Positions 18,698-27,287 of a stretch of DNA of 64,000 nt are shown piece after piece; within the stretch, counting starts at the first letter, position 1, and every line of letters starts with the position of its first letter. Both the position numbers and the translations under genes were made by a program. The notes below the pieces were generated by a model. The model was not told the DNA's origin, ran no database searches, and was given only the letters and a program-made list of their open reading frames with translations. This stretch comes from Candidatus Zhuqueibacterota bacterium (lineage in GTDB: Bacteria; Zhuqueibacterota; Zhuqueibacteria; Thermofontimicrobiales; Thiofontviventaceae): NCBI GenBank assembly GCA_016926625.1, contig JAFGOE010000083.1:24569-88568 (forward strand), written 5' to 3'.

Positions 18698-20110
18698 TTA
18701 TTTAGAATGTTTTGAAAAATTTATCGCTTGTTTGAGATCATTTCGGTAATAATAGAGCAAACCCGTCGATGTCAGCAATATCCCGAGCAGCGATGGGATG
18801 AACGCCGTGATCAGGGTTGTAATCATAAACCAGATCTGGATGATCAGAACGATTATCAATGTAAACGGATAGCCCCATGCCTTATAGGGACGCGGCGCGT
18901 CCGGATATTTTTTCCGTAGCACCCACACGGAAAAAAAGGTCGACACATTGAAAATGGACGATGTAAACGAAAAGAAATCGATTATCGTTTCATAAGTATT
19001 TTCGGCGAACGCTGCTCCCATGAGTAATACAGATGCCCAGAAAGCTTGAACGATCAGGGCGGTATTTGGCGTCTTATATTTTTCATTGACCTTACTGAGA
19101 GGTTTAATAAACAGACCATCGCGCGACATGGCGTACCAGGTCCTCGCCTTGCATAATATTTGCGCGCTCACGTTGCCGAACGTATTCAACATGACGGCGA
19201 GTGAGATCAGCACTCCACCGGTCGTCCCGATAGCCATCTTGACGGCGTCAACAGCCACCCATTTGGCCGATTGTATTTGGGGTATTGATAACTGATAAAT
19301 GTAAGTACTGTTTGCGGCAAGATAGAGCAACATGATCCCGAAGATGCCCAGGATCAGTGAGAGGGGCAGGTTCTTCCGGGGTTTTTTGACCTCCTCGGCG
19401 ACGTAGGTGGCGCCTTCCCAACCACTGTACGCGAAGAATCCATACCGCATCGCTGCGCCGAAAGCAAGCATGGTGGACCAGGTGAATTTTTCCGGCCAGA
19501 AATTGGTGGTAAAATGACTCGCATCACCGGCGTTGATAAAGCAGATAGCGATGACGGCACCGACGGCTATTAATTTGAGCAGGCTGAAGATATCCTGTAA
19601 GATGCCGCTTAAAAAAACTCCGAAACAATTTACGAGAGTCAATGACCAGATGACGAACAAGGCCAGAAAGACTTCCACCGCCATCGAGTACGTATGCCCG
19701 GTGGCCATTTCATACAGAGCGTTGGAATATTCAGCGAACACCAGGGCAACGGCTGCAATCGACGCGGTCTCAGATACAAAAAACATGGCCCAGCCCCTCA
19801 GGAACGTCCACACCGGCGGATAGGCCGCTTTTAAATACGCATACGGTCCGCCAGATTTCGGCATCATCGCGACGAGTTCGGCATAGCAAAAAGCTCCCAG
19901 CAACGTGGCGATACCGCCAACGACCCATACGCCATAGAACAGACTGATCGAGGCGACTAACATCATGATCGGCATCGGTGTTCGGAATATCCCGGACCCG
20001 ATGATTCGATTAATGACAATGGATAGAGCTTCTACTAAACCTAATTCACGCTTCAGTTCTGTTTCTTCGGAAAATAGCTTGCTGTCTGACTGTAAATTTT
20101 GCGACGTCAC
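18698..20110 (-). CDS. APC-superfamily amino-acid permease (LAT-like)
   Basis: The 470-residue protein has about twelve hydrophobic helices. It opens with ELGLVEALSIVINRIIGSGIFRTP, the conserved first helix of the APC superfamily that binds the substrate backbone. The segment GGPYAYLKAAYPPVWTFLRGW is typical of LAT/YfnA-type amino-acid exchangers and permeases. It sits in the inner membrane; the substrate is not predictable. The GTG start has GGGGA about nine bases upstream. It is transcribed alone, away from the divergent TPR gene. Confidence 0.92.
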   Translation of the reverse strand: MTSQNLQSDSKLFSEETELKRELGLVEALSIVINRIIGSGIFRTPMPIMMLVASISLFYGVWVVGGIATLLGAFCYAELVAMMPKSGGPYAYLKAAYPPVWTFLRGWAMFFVSETASIAAVALVFAEYSNALYEMATGHTYSMAVEVFLALFVIWSLTLVNCFGVFLSGILQDIFSLLKLIAVGAVIAICFINAGDASHFTTNFWPEKFTWSTMLAFGAAMRYGFFAYSGWEGATYVAEEVKKPRKNLPLSLILGIFGIMLLYLAANSTYIYQLSIPQIQSAKWVAVDAVKMAIGTTGGVLISLAVMLNTFGNVSAQILCKARTWYAMSRDGLFIKPLSKVNEKYKTPNTALIVQAFWASVLLMGAAFAENTYETIIDFFSFTSSIFNVSTFFSVWVLRKKYPDAPRPYKAWGYPFTLIIVLIIQIWFMITTLITAFIPSLLGILLTSTGLLYYYRNDLKQAINFSKHSK

Positions 20111-20473
20111 AATATCAATTCCCCATCATTTTATTTATGATAATCGTGAGAAAGAGGAGGGCAACGTTGATCAATACTGATCCTGATGTACCGGCTCGTT
20201 ATGAATGTAAAATTTTCTAAAACGAATTAAAATAAATTACAATTTTAAAACATAATATACAACAAAAAACTTGAAATACAAATTTAATTTTCAGTTGACC
20301 CCGTCTTGATTAGAGCTCAACATGTGAATGACGGTGCAGGATTGGATCAAAATGCCGCCACTGGGTGATGACACGCCCATATGTAGTTACATCGTTAAAA
20401 ATGTACTTGCCTTTTATGAAAAAAAATATTATTCTGTAGTTGAGAGGAAGAGACTATGACGGGGAATTAACTC
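20111..20473. other. Divergent intergenic region
   Basis: This 363-bp AT-rich stretch separates the permease from the TPR gene. A short palindrome TTGATCAA is present near 20167-20174. A four-codon frame with a good GAGG site lies about 20 bases before the TPR start and is probably not a gene. I see no confident promoter pair on either strand and no RNA gene. Confidence 0.4.
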
Positions 20474-21487
20474 ATGAGAAATATTGTATTGGTGGCTGCC
20501 TGCCTTAGCTTGTTGCTGATGTGTAATAAAAGTGATATCTCCTTGGATAGCGATTCATCGGGTCACTACGAGACCGGGGTCGTCTTATACGAAAAAAAAG
20601 ACTATATTCACGCGACACAGGAGCTGAAGCGTGCGATTGCCGCGAACGATCATGTTCTGGATTCCAGAATTTTATTGGGGAATATTTACCTCGAATGGGG
20701 AAGGTTGAAGGAAGCGGCTGATAATTATGAGCATGCCCTGCGAGTGGATCGATATTCGATCGACGCGTTGATCGGTGTGGCGAGATTATATATCAAGCAA
20801 AACAGGATCCCGGAGGCGTTGAAGGCACTGCATGACGTTGTTAAACTGGATGATTATGCAGTAACAGCCCATTATTTATTGGGCGAAATATATCTTGATC
20901 GAAATGAACTTGCTCGAGCCGAAGTTCATTTCCGAAAAGTCCTAGAAATAGAACCGCAACATCCCGGGGCGCAGTTAAAATTGCGGGGTATCATGCATGA
21001 GGATAATGATGATGCAGTACCCGATAGATTAATCCATAAAGACACGATCACAAGGGCGGAACTCGCCCAATATATCGTCGCTTATTTTAACATTGAGCGA
21101 GATCGTTCGACCACCGTTGAGGACATGATCGATATCAAAGGGCATAAAGCCAGAGAGGCGATTCTTACCGTGGTAGACAGGGGTGTTATGCGACCAATGA
21201 ATTCCAGATTTTCTCCGAATGATTGGGTTAAGCGAGGTGAGTTAGCACAAGTCGGATTAAATTTATTAATCACTCAAACTGCGGATTCTTCATGGGATTC
21301 AGGATTTTCCGGAGTATCATCTCCTTATCTCGATGTGCATAACGATCATGACTATTTCAACGCGGTGATTATGCTGACGACCTATGGTGTTTTCGATCCG
21401 TCCGTATCCGGATTATTCGAACCGTCCCGCTATGTTTCCGGGGAAGAAGTTATCGATTTTATTACAAGATTACAATCGTTGTTCTGA
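20474..21487 (+). CDS. TPR-repeat protein with SLH-like C-terminal repeats
   Basis: The 337-residue protein starts with a hydrophobic export signal ending in LLLMC. A Cys at 17 suggests a lipoprotein, though Met before Cys is not a standard lipobox. Residues about 30-170 are four tetratricopeptide repeats (for example ALRVDRYSIDALIGVARLYI). Residues about 185-335 contain three S-layer-homology-like units with the TRAELAQYIV, VKRGELAQVG and VSGEEVIDFI helices. Such proteins are cell-envelope scaffolds. It lies 84 bp upstream of the membrane-anchored FG-GAP protein on the same strand, and the two may function together at the cell surface. Specific function is unknown. Confidence 0.8.
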   Translation: MRNIVLVAACLSLLLMCNKSDISLDSDSSGHYETGVVLYEKKDYIHATQELKRAIAANDHVLDSRILLGNIYLEWGRLKEAADNYEHALRVDRYSIDALIGVARLYIKQNRIPEALKALHDVVKLDDYAVTAHYLLGEIYLDRNELARAEVHFRKVLEIEPQHPGAQLKLRGIMHEDNDDAVPDRLIHKDTITRAELAQYIVAYFNIERDRSTTVEDMIDIKGHKAREAILTVVDRGVMRPMNSRFSPNDWVKRGELAQVGLNLLITQTADSSWDSGFSGVSSPYLDVHNDHDYFNAVIMLTTYGVFDPSVSGLFEPSRYVSGEEVIDFITRLQSLF

Positions 21488-21571
21488 ACCACCTGCACTG
21501 CAACTCCATCGAAATCAAGAAACATCTAATACCAACGAATCGGAATGATTAAAAATAGATAGGAAAATATC

Positions 21572-24421
21572 ATGTCCCGCAAGCGAAAAATCGGAATCGC
21601 TATCATTTTGGTGATCATCGTACTGGTGGCCCTATATTTGGTATGTCGTTTAATGGATAGAAAGACAATTTACGACTGTATACCGGATGATAGCATGCTG
21701 ACGCTCACTGTGCACAATCCGGTGAAGGTTTGGCAGGAATTTGAATCATCGCAGGTATGGAACCGATTTAAGACGATGCAGCTGGCGAGAGATATCAGGC
21801 TGTCGTTGGACGCTATCAACAAGCGAGTTGGAAACGAGCGTAATAAGAAACTATTGGAGTTGATATTTCATGAACAGATCACTATTGCATCGAATGATTT
21901 TGAAACATTTGTACTCTATGCCGACATCGGTTTTAAGAGCGAGCTGGTGCGTATGCTTGATCTGGGTAAGGAATTGCTGGTCACGCGATCGAACGACGTT
22001 CGATTGAGCGAGGAAACTGTCAATGGCAGAACCGTCAATCGGATCGAGTTACTGAAGGACCGGAAGAGTTATGCGTACGCGGTCGTCGGTAACATCTTGA
22101 TCGCAGGTGATGATGAGAATCTGGTGCGCAAAAGCGTGATGGCGGCGGACCAATTGGTACGACGTTACAGTGATAACAAGGCAATTCATCGCTTAGAGGA
22201 TAGAATCGATCGTGAGCATAAGCTTCGATTGTACCTGAATATGAGGGAATTGAACGTAGACGAGCTCATGGTCGAATCGGTACATCCTCTCTTCAACGAG
22301 ATCACGGATGCAGTTGAATATATGGGATTAGGGCTGATGTGGGATGATCATGGGGTCACGTTGAACATGGTCAGTCCGTTTCAGCATGATCAACCACATC
22401 GGTTGTTGGAGAAGATGAGTGTAAGCGTATCCGATAACATTCCCCCGATTTCTGTGATCCCCCAGGATGCCGAGAATGTGATCTCGATCCGTTTGGGTAA
22501 ATTTGAAACGATCAGAAGTTTCACCGAAGAGCAGATGCGAAAAGATCCTGACACATGGAGAGAGTACGAGCAGAGCAGAAAAATGGTAGAGCAAGATTTC
22601 GGTATATCGCTCGATAGAGACATATTCTCCTGGATCGGCGATCATGTGGGTACCTTTGGCTTTCCGCTGGAGAATAAGGAGAAGCTGTCCCAGGTTCTAT
22701 GGATCAGAGCATCGGATGCTTCAAAGGCGGAACAATCGCTTAAACGTATTAAAAAAGCTCTGGAGAAGAAACTTCCGATCGTCTTCAAGGACAGGGTGCA
22801 CAAGGATGTGGCGATCAGTTACATCGACCTTCCGTTGTATTTGAAAATAATTTTCAATCCGATTTTCCAGAAGATTTCAAAGCCTTATTGGATGGTAGTC
22901 AAGGATATGGTTTTCTTCAGCGACGATATCGAGTCGTTGACCGCTGTGGTAGATACGTATAGAGGAGATCAGACAATTGAGGATGATGTCAATTTCGAAT
23001 TAATGGAGAAGAGCTTGTCCTTCGATAGCAATTTATTTCTATTTGCGCAGATGAAGCCTTCGCTGCAGTATATTAAGGGATTTCTCAATCGCTCTGCTGC
23101 AGCAGCGATAAATAAATGGCAGCCTTATCTGTTGAAATTTAGGCTGGTGGGTCTGAATTCAAATGTGAAAGACGACGAGGTGGCGGCGAAGCTTTATTTA
23201 AAATTAGCAGATGCGGATGAAGCACCGATCCATTTGCGATGGAAAATAGGGACGCAGGCGAAGATAAGTTGTCCGATCGCATCGGGGCAGTTCGATGCAT
23301 TAGTCGGAGACGAGCTCGTTATCGCGGATGAATCGGGTAAGTTGCAGGTGGTAAGTTCAGAAGCGACAGCGATGAAGGGTTGGCCCCGATATTTCGAAGA
23401 TGCTATCACCATTCCGTTGGCAATAGGGGATCTGAATGATGATTCCCGAGATGATCTGGTCGTCATCACGAATAAAAATATCTATACTCTGGACCGAAGC
23501 GGGAATTTACTGAACTCCGCGTGGCCACTGAAACTGAACAATCCCGTCATAACGTATCCTGTGTTAAGTGATATCGATGATGACGGAGGGGACGATCTGA
23601 TCTATATCTCAGACCATCGATATATTAATATCGTAAATGATCGGGCGATTCCGCTTGCGGGGTGGCCGCAGATGACCGCAGGCCCCATACGTTCTGCTCC
23701 TGCGGTCGGTGACATGGATGGGGACGACTCATACGAAGTCGTCGTGGCTACGGCCAATGGACTGGTGTATGTATATGACAGCAAGGGTAGAGTCCTGGCG
23801 CCCTGGCCGCGTTCCACGAACAGCGCCATCAGCGTTCCGCCCACGGTTGCGGATATCGATGGTGATAAGACATTGGATATCATCATTGTGACCATTGATG
23901 GGCATATATTTGTCTGGTCTTTTGGGGGATACAGTGTTTCAGGATGGCCGCAGAGTTTAGGTACGATGACCAATGGATATCCTGCGGTGGGAGATATAAA
24001 TGGTGATGGTAAGCCGGAGATCGTCATCGGTGCTGAGGATCATAAGGTCTATCTGTTCGATTCCGGTGGCGAAAGGGTGGTAAACTGGCCGCAAAGGACC
24101 CTGGGCAAGATTCGTTCGGAACCGGTCTTAGGTGATGTGAATGGGGATGGCCAGGCCGATGTGGTCGTCGCTTCCGATGATGGAAAGCTTTATGCGTGGA
24201 ATTTATCGGGAGAATTGATCCCCGGCTGGCCTTTGCAGGGATCCGAATCACCGGTGCTGGGCGATTTCGATGGTGACGGCTTGATCGATATCGTCGTCGG
24301 ATCATGGGATCAACACTGTTATTATTGGGGATTGAATGGTGAACATCGGCGCCATTCGATCGTCTGGGGCCAGTTCAGATACGATAAAGCGAATACAGGG
24401 CTGAAACCTGTCACAAGATGA
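21572..24421 (+). CDS. Membrane-anchored protein with DUF3352-like region and seven-bladed FG-GAP propeller
   Basis: The 949-residue protein has one N-terminal membrane helix (about 7-26). Next is a roughly 530-residue region resembling large envelope proteins of the DUF3352 type (IPDDSMLTLTVHNP start). From about 565 to 935 it has a beta propeller with seven FG-GAP/VCBS-like calcium loops: DLNDDSRDD, DIDDDGGDD, DMDGDDSYE, DIDGDKTLD, DINGDGKPE, DVNGDGQAD and DFDGDGLID. A GWP motif repeats between blades. Seven loops fit a closed seven-bladed propeller facing the periplasm or outside. AGGA precedes the ATG by eight bases. Function is not known; adhesion, envelope assembly or protein folding are possibilities. 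Confidence 0.82.
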   Translation: MSRKRKIGIAIILVIIVLVALYLVCRLMDRKTIYDCIPDDSMLTLTVHNPVKVWQEFESSQVWNRFKTMQLARDIRLSLDAINKRVGNERNKKLLELIFHEQITIASNDFETFVLYADIGFKSELVRMLDLGKELLVTRSNDVRLSEETVNGRTVNRIELLKDRKSYAYAVVGNILIAGDDENLVRKSVMAADQLVRRYSDNKAIHRLEDRIDREHKLRLYLNMRELNVDELMVESVHPLFNEITDAVEYMGLGLMWDDHGVTLNMVSPFQHDQPHRLLEKMSVSVSDNIPPISVIPQDAENVISIRLGKFETIRSFTEEQMRKDPDTWREYEQSRKMVEQDFGISLDRDIFSWIGDHVGTFGFPLENKEKLSQVLWIRASDASKAEQSLKRIKKALEKKLPIVFKDRVHKDVAISYIDLPLYLKIIFNPIFQKISKPYWMVVKDMVFFSDDIESLTAVVDTYRGDQTIEDDVNFELMEKSLSFDSNLFLFAQMKPSLQYIKGFLNRSAAAAINKWQPYLLKFRLVGLNSNVKDDEVAAKLYLKLADADEAPIHLRWKIGTQAKISCPIASGQFDALVGDELVIADESGKLQVVSSEATAMKGWPRYFEDAITIPLAIGDLNDDSRDDLVVITNKNIYTLDRSGNLLNSAWPLKLNNPVITYPVLSDIDDDGGDDLIYISDHRYINIVNDRAIPLAGWPQMTAGPIRSAPAVGDMDGDDSYEVVVATANGLVYVYDSKGRVLAPWPRSTNSAISVPPTVADIDGDKTLDIIIVTIDGHIFVWSFGGYSVSGWPQSLGTMTNGYPAVGDINGDGKPEIVIGAEDHKVYLFDSGGERVVNWPQRTLGKIRSEPVLGDVNGDGQADVVVASDDGKLYAWNLSGELIPGWPLQGSESPVLGDFDGDGLIDIVVGSWDQHCYYWGLNGEHRRHSIVWGQFRYDKANTGLKPVTR

Positions 24422-24611
24422 CCCCACGAACGCCGCCCGCGTATTATTGGGTCAAATTCCGCCCGTTGACTCTATCAACGATGTTCTTTCCTTTCTCGAG
24501 GATGGCAATCGAAGCCGAAGAACCATCGCGTAACCGGTTGTCATTCATCCGTAATAGTCCATGTTGCTCTCATCAGGGGCAAAAAAAAATAATCAACACA
24601 TAAAATTTTAC

Positions 24612-24639
24612 TTGACTTTAGAAAATAAATGTGTATATT
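24612..24639 (+). promoter_or_regulatory. lexA promoter
   Basis: TTGACT (24612-24617) and TATATT (24634-24639) are 16 bp apart, close to the sigma-70 consensus, with transcription starting near 24646. The -10 box lies inside one arm of the inverted repeat described next, which suits self-repression by LexA. Confidence 0.7.
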
Positions 24640-24683
24640 AATAGTAAACAAATATACACTGTACAAGAATACACGTATAGTGT
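24631..24683. promoter_or_regulatory. Candidate LexA operator region (two overlapping inverted repeats)
   Basis: A perfect 9-bp inverted repeat, GTGTATATT (24631-24639) and AATATACAC (24651-24659), brackets the start point. It overlaps an imperfect 28-bp palindrome at 24656-24683 whose outer arms are ACACT and AGTGT and inner arms TAC and GTA. Within it CTGT-N8-ACAC (24659-24674) is one base off the gammaproteobacterial CTGT-N8-ACAG form. One of these is probably the species' SOS box; sequence alone does not say which. Confidence 0.5.
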
Positions 24684-24710
24684 TGTCCGGAAAAACAGGA
24701 GGTATACAGG

Positions 24711-25352
24711 ATGCAAGAGTTAACAGACCGGCAGCAGCATGTACTCAGGATCATCATCGATCAAATCAGGCGTATGGGTGTACCGCCGACGTTGGACGAA
24801 TTGAAGGAAAAGTTGGGGGTTTCTTCGAAGTATGGGGTGGTACGTCATTTAGGGGCATTAGTGAAGAAGGGATACATCGTACGCAGCAACAAGGCGCGGG
24901 ACATACGTGTACTTCGGGGACCGGATGAAGAGCCGTATTCATTGGGACAGTTATTACCGAAGGATGATGAGTATCAGTTACCGTTAATTGGTACGGTAAC
25001 GGCGGGAGCGCCGATCATGGCGGAGGAGAACATCGACCGTTATATCGCTGTACCGCAATATTTGATAGCGGACAGTCGGTCGTGTTTTGTTTTGCGGGTT
25101 CAGGGGTACAGTATGATCAAGGCCGGGATTCTGGACGGTGATCTTCTCATCGTTCGTTCGACGAATCAAGCGCTCAATGGTGATGTTGTGGTCGCATTGG
25201 TCGGCAATGAGGTGACGGTGAAGCGTTTGGTAACGACGGGTAACCAGAGTTATTTGAAGGCGGAGAATCCGCAGTACGATGATATTTATCCGCAAGAGGA
25301 CTGGTCGATTCAGGGTAAGGTATTGGCCCTGATACGTGAGAGCGTAAAATGA
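24711..25352 (+). CDS. lexA: LexA SOS-response repressor
   Basis: The 213-residue protein has an N-terminal winged helix (about 1-65: LTDRQQHVLRIIIDQIRRMG, TLDELKEKLGVSSKYGVVRHL) and an S24-type autoprotease domain. The self-cleavage bond is A98-G99, the nucleophile S134 (QGYSM) and the general base K171 (TVKRL). RecA filaments trigger cleavage and derepression of DNA-damage genes. AGGAGG lies nine bases before the ATG. It heads a plus-strand group with a VOC gene, an ImuB-like gene and dnaE2, the usual composition of an inducible mutagenesis cassette. Confidence 0.95.
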   Translation: MQELTDRQQHVLRIIIDQIRRMGVPPTLDELKEKLGVSSKYGVVRHLGALVKKGYIVRSNKARDIRVLRGPDEEPYSLGQLLPKDDEYQLPLIGTVTAGAPIMAEENIDRYIAVPQYLIADSRSCFVLRVQGYSMIKAGILDGDLLIVRSTNQALNGDVVVALVGNEVTVKRLVTTGNQSYLKAENPQYDDIYPQEDWSIQGKVLALIRESVK

Positions 25353-25596
25353 TGGAACGGGCGGAGGTATTGGTGGCATATCGGTTTGAATCGTAAGGCA
25401 GCACAGAGAATAAGCAGCGGATGGAGAGTTTTTCAACGTGAGTGGACTTATACTGGCGGGGCATTCACGGCGAAGCGCAGTGGAGTGATGTTAAGATGAA
25501 CTGGCCTCGGGATTTTCCCGGGCGGCCATGAATTGATTACAGAGCGTATTCCAGCGCAGCAAGTCGGGGGAACATCAAACATAAAAGGAGTATACG
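25353..25596. other. Spacer between lexA and the VOC gene
   Basis: No open frame is convincing in these 244 bp. A GC-rich hairpin at 25502-25528 pairs TGGCC with GGCCA and CGGG with CCCG around a 5-nt loop. It lacks a following T-run, so it is more likely an mRNA processing or stabilising structure than a terminator. I see no repeat of the lexA operator palindromes here. Confidence 0.4.
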
Positions 25597-25989
25597 ATGG
25601 ACGAATCGATTAAACAACAGATGGGCAAGATCGAATGGGTCGATCTGACTGTCGAAAATGCCGATGAGATCAAGGATTTTTATAAGTCGGTTATCGGATG
25701 GCGGGAGACGTCGGTGCGTATGGATGGATATAAGGATTACAACATGGTCGGCAAGGAGGTCAACGAGGGCGTAGCCGGTATTTGTCACGCACGAGGCTTG
25801 AACGCCGGCTTACCCGCGGCCTGGTTGATTTACATCGTGGTCGAAAATCTTAATGAAAGCATGACTCGTTGTCGTCAGTTAGGGGGTGAGGTCATATCGG
25901 GTCCGAGGTACATGGGGTATTATGGCCGTTACTGTGTGATCAAGGATCCGGCGGGCGCTGTAGCGGCCTTGTTCGAGAAGGCCTTGTAA
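25597..25989 (+). CDS. VOC (glyoxalase/bleomycin-resistance fold) protein
   Basis: The 130-residue protein has the paired beta-alpha-beta-beta-beta modules of the vicinal oxygen chelate superfamily: KIEWVDLTVENADEIKDFYKSVIGW in the first half, and AWLIYIVVENLNESMTRCRQLGGEV with VIKDPAGAVAALFE in the second. Members bind a metal and act as glyoxalases, dioxygenases or drug-binding proteins, but the reaction here is unknown. A strong AAAGGAG site lies seven bases before the ATG. Its position between lexA and the imuB-like gene suggests damage-inducible co-expression, perhaps to detoxify a DNA-damaging compound; this is inference. Confidence 0.85.
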   Translation: MDESIKQQMGKIEWVDLTVENADEIKDFYKSVIGWRETSVRMDGYKDYNMVGKEVNEGVAGICHARGLNAGLPAAWLIYIVVENLNESMTRCRQLGGEVISGPRYMGYYGRYCVIKDPAGAVAALFEKAL

Positions 25990-26092
25990 TCCGGCATGGT
26001 ACCGTGTTGATCTGCTGTGTTAATGGCGTCGATGGGCGGTGAATGTGATACTATTGTCCGGGTCGGCGCTGCTATCGTGAGGAGTTGTGGTC

Positions 26093-27274
26093 ATGGAGCG
26101 ACAGGTTATTCATATCGACGTAAATTCGTTTGCCGTGTCGGTGGCGCGTATCAAGGACGCTTCGTTAAGGGGTCGACCCCTGGTCGTGGCCTACCCGAGG
26201 ATGGAGCGATCGTTGGTCCACACGGCATCGCAGGAGGCTCGTGCCTGTGGCATCAGGCCGGGAATCCCGTTGAATGTGGCACGGAAACTATGTCGTGAGC
26301 TGATGGTCATTTCGCCGGATCCGATCTTATACGCAAGGGCTTCGCAAGCGATCTATACGATTTTGACCGAATTCTCTCCGATCGTCGAACCCGTCGGATA
26401 TGGGAGCGCCTATTTGGATATGACGGGCACGACGCGTCTGTTCGGGATAACCCGGGACGCTGCGTACAAATTGCAACAGGAGATTGTATCGCGATTGCGT
26501 CTGGAATCGACGGCCGGTGTGGCCAGCAACAAGCTGGTGAGTAAGATTGCGTCAGCCGTAATTCAGCCGGTGAGCCTTCAGAACGTGATATCCGGGGCGG
26601 AGGAAAAATTTATCGCTCCGTTTCGAGTCGGTTATCTGCCAGGTATCGACCAGCAGATCAAGCAACAGTTAGTGGAGTTGAATATTCAGCGTATTCGGGA
26701 TATTGCCTCCCTGTCGCTGTCGCATCTGACGACCATATTCGGTCGCATCGGGATTCGATTGTACCAGGTGTCTCATGGGATCGATAAGACACCCGTGAAC
26801 CCTCCGCGACAGATCCCGATGCTTCTCGAGGAGTGCACGCTGGCGGATGACAGCAATGATCTGGATCGTTTACGGGCTGAATTATATGGGCTCATCGAGC
26901 GAGGAGCGTTGCGGTTGCGGCTGAGTCAGCGGACGACGCAGAAGATCGTGCTGGACATCGAGTATTCCGATCATAAGAAGGCCTATGGTCAGAAGAAACT
27001 GCCACGAGGCACGTATTTAGATCGGGAGCTGTTTTACTACGCGGAATCGTTGATGGAAAGGGTCCTGCAGCGTCGAACAAGGGTTCGGAGGTTAGCTGTC
27101 CGCTATGCGGTACTGGCGCCGGCAGTACCGCAGGGCTCCCTGTTTACGTCGAAGCAGGAGCAACAGAACATTCGACTCACCGATGCGGTTGATCGCATTC
27201 GGTTAAAATACGGTGCGAATGCCATCCGATCCGCTATGGGAATGGCCGCGTCATGTGGAATCGTAATTCAATAG
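26093..27274 (+). CDS. imuB: ImuB-like Y-family polymerase homologue, catalytic residues lost
   Basis: The ATG at 26093 is chosen over an in-frame GTG at 26087, because GAGGAG is eight bases upstream of the ATG but only two from the GTG. The 393-residue protein follows the DinB layout, with the first acidic residue kept (D9 in HIDVNSF). The second metal-binding pair, normally SLDEAYLD, is VGYGSAYLD, so Asp-Glu is replaced by G104-S105. Loss of these residues is the mark of ImuB, which acts as a non-catalytic adaptor in the ImuA-ImuB-DnaE2 mutasome. A beta-clamp motif QGSLF lies at about 347-351. The C-terminus is shorter than in typical ImuB (about 500 residues), and no imuA gene is present. 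Confidence 0.85.
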   Translation: MERQVIHIDVNSFAVSVARIKDASLRGRPLVVAYPRMERSLVHTASQEARACGIRPGIPLNVARKLCRELMVISPDPILYARASQAIYTILTEFSPIVEPVGYGSAYLDMTGTTRLFGITRDAAYKLQQEIVSRLRLESTAGVASNKLVSKIASAVIQPVSLQNVISGAEEKFIAPFRVGYLPGIDQQIKQQLVELNIQRIRDIASLSLSHLTTIFGRIGIRLYQVSHGIDKTPVNPPRQIPMLLEECTLADDSNDLDRLRAELYGLIERGALRLRLSQRTTQKIVLDIEYSDHKKAYGQKKLPRGTYLDRELFYYAESLMERVLQRRTRVRRLAVRYAVLAPAVPQGSLFTSKQEQQNIRLTDAVDRIRLKYGANAIRSAMGMAASCGIVIQ

Positions 27275-27287
27275 ATGAGAGGGATGG

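Noticed and set aside
20455-20473. Four-codon upstream frame with a good ribosome site before the TPR gene
   Set aside because: Too short and without a repeated codon signal, so there is no evidence of a leader-peptide attenuator.
26017-26298. 93-codon plus-strand frame overlapping the imuB start
   Set aside because: It lies in a different frame across the start of a clearly conserved gene and shows no domain.
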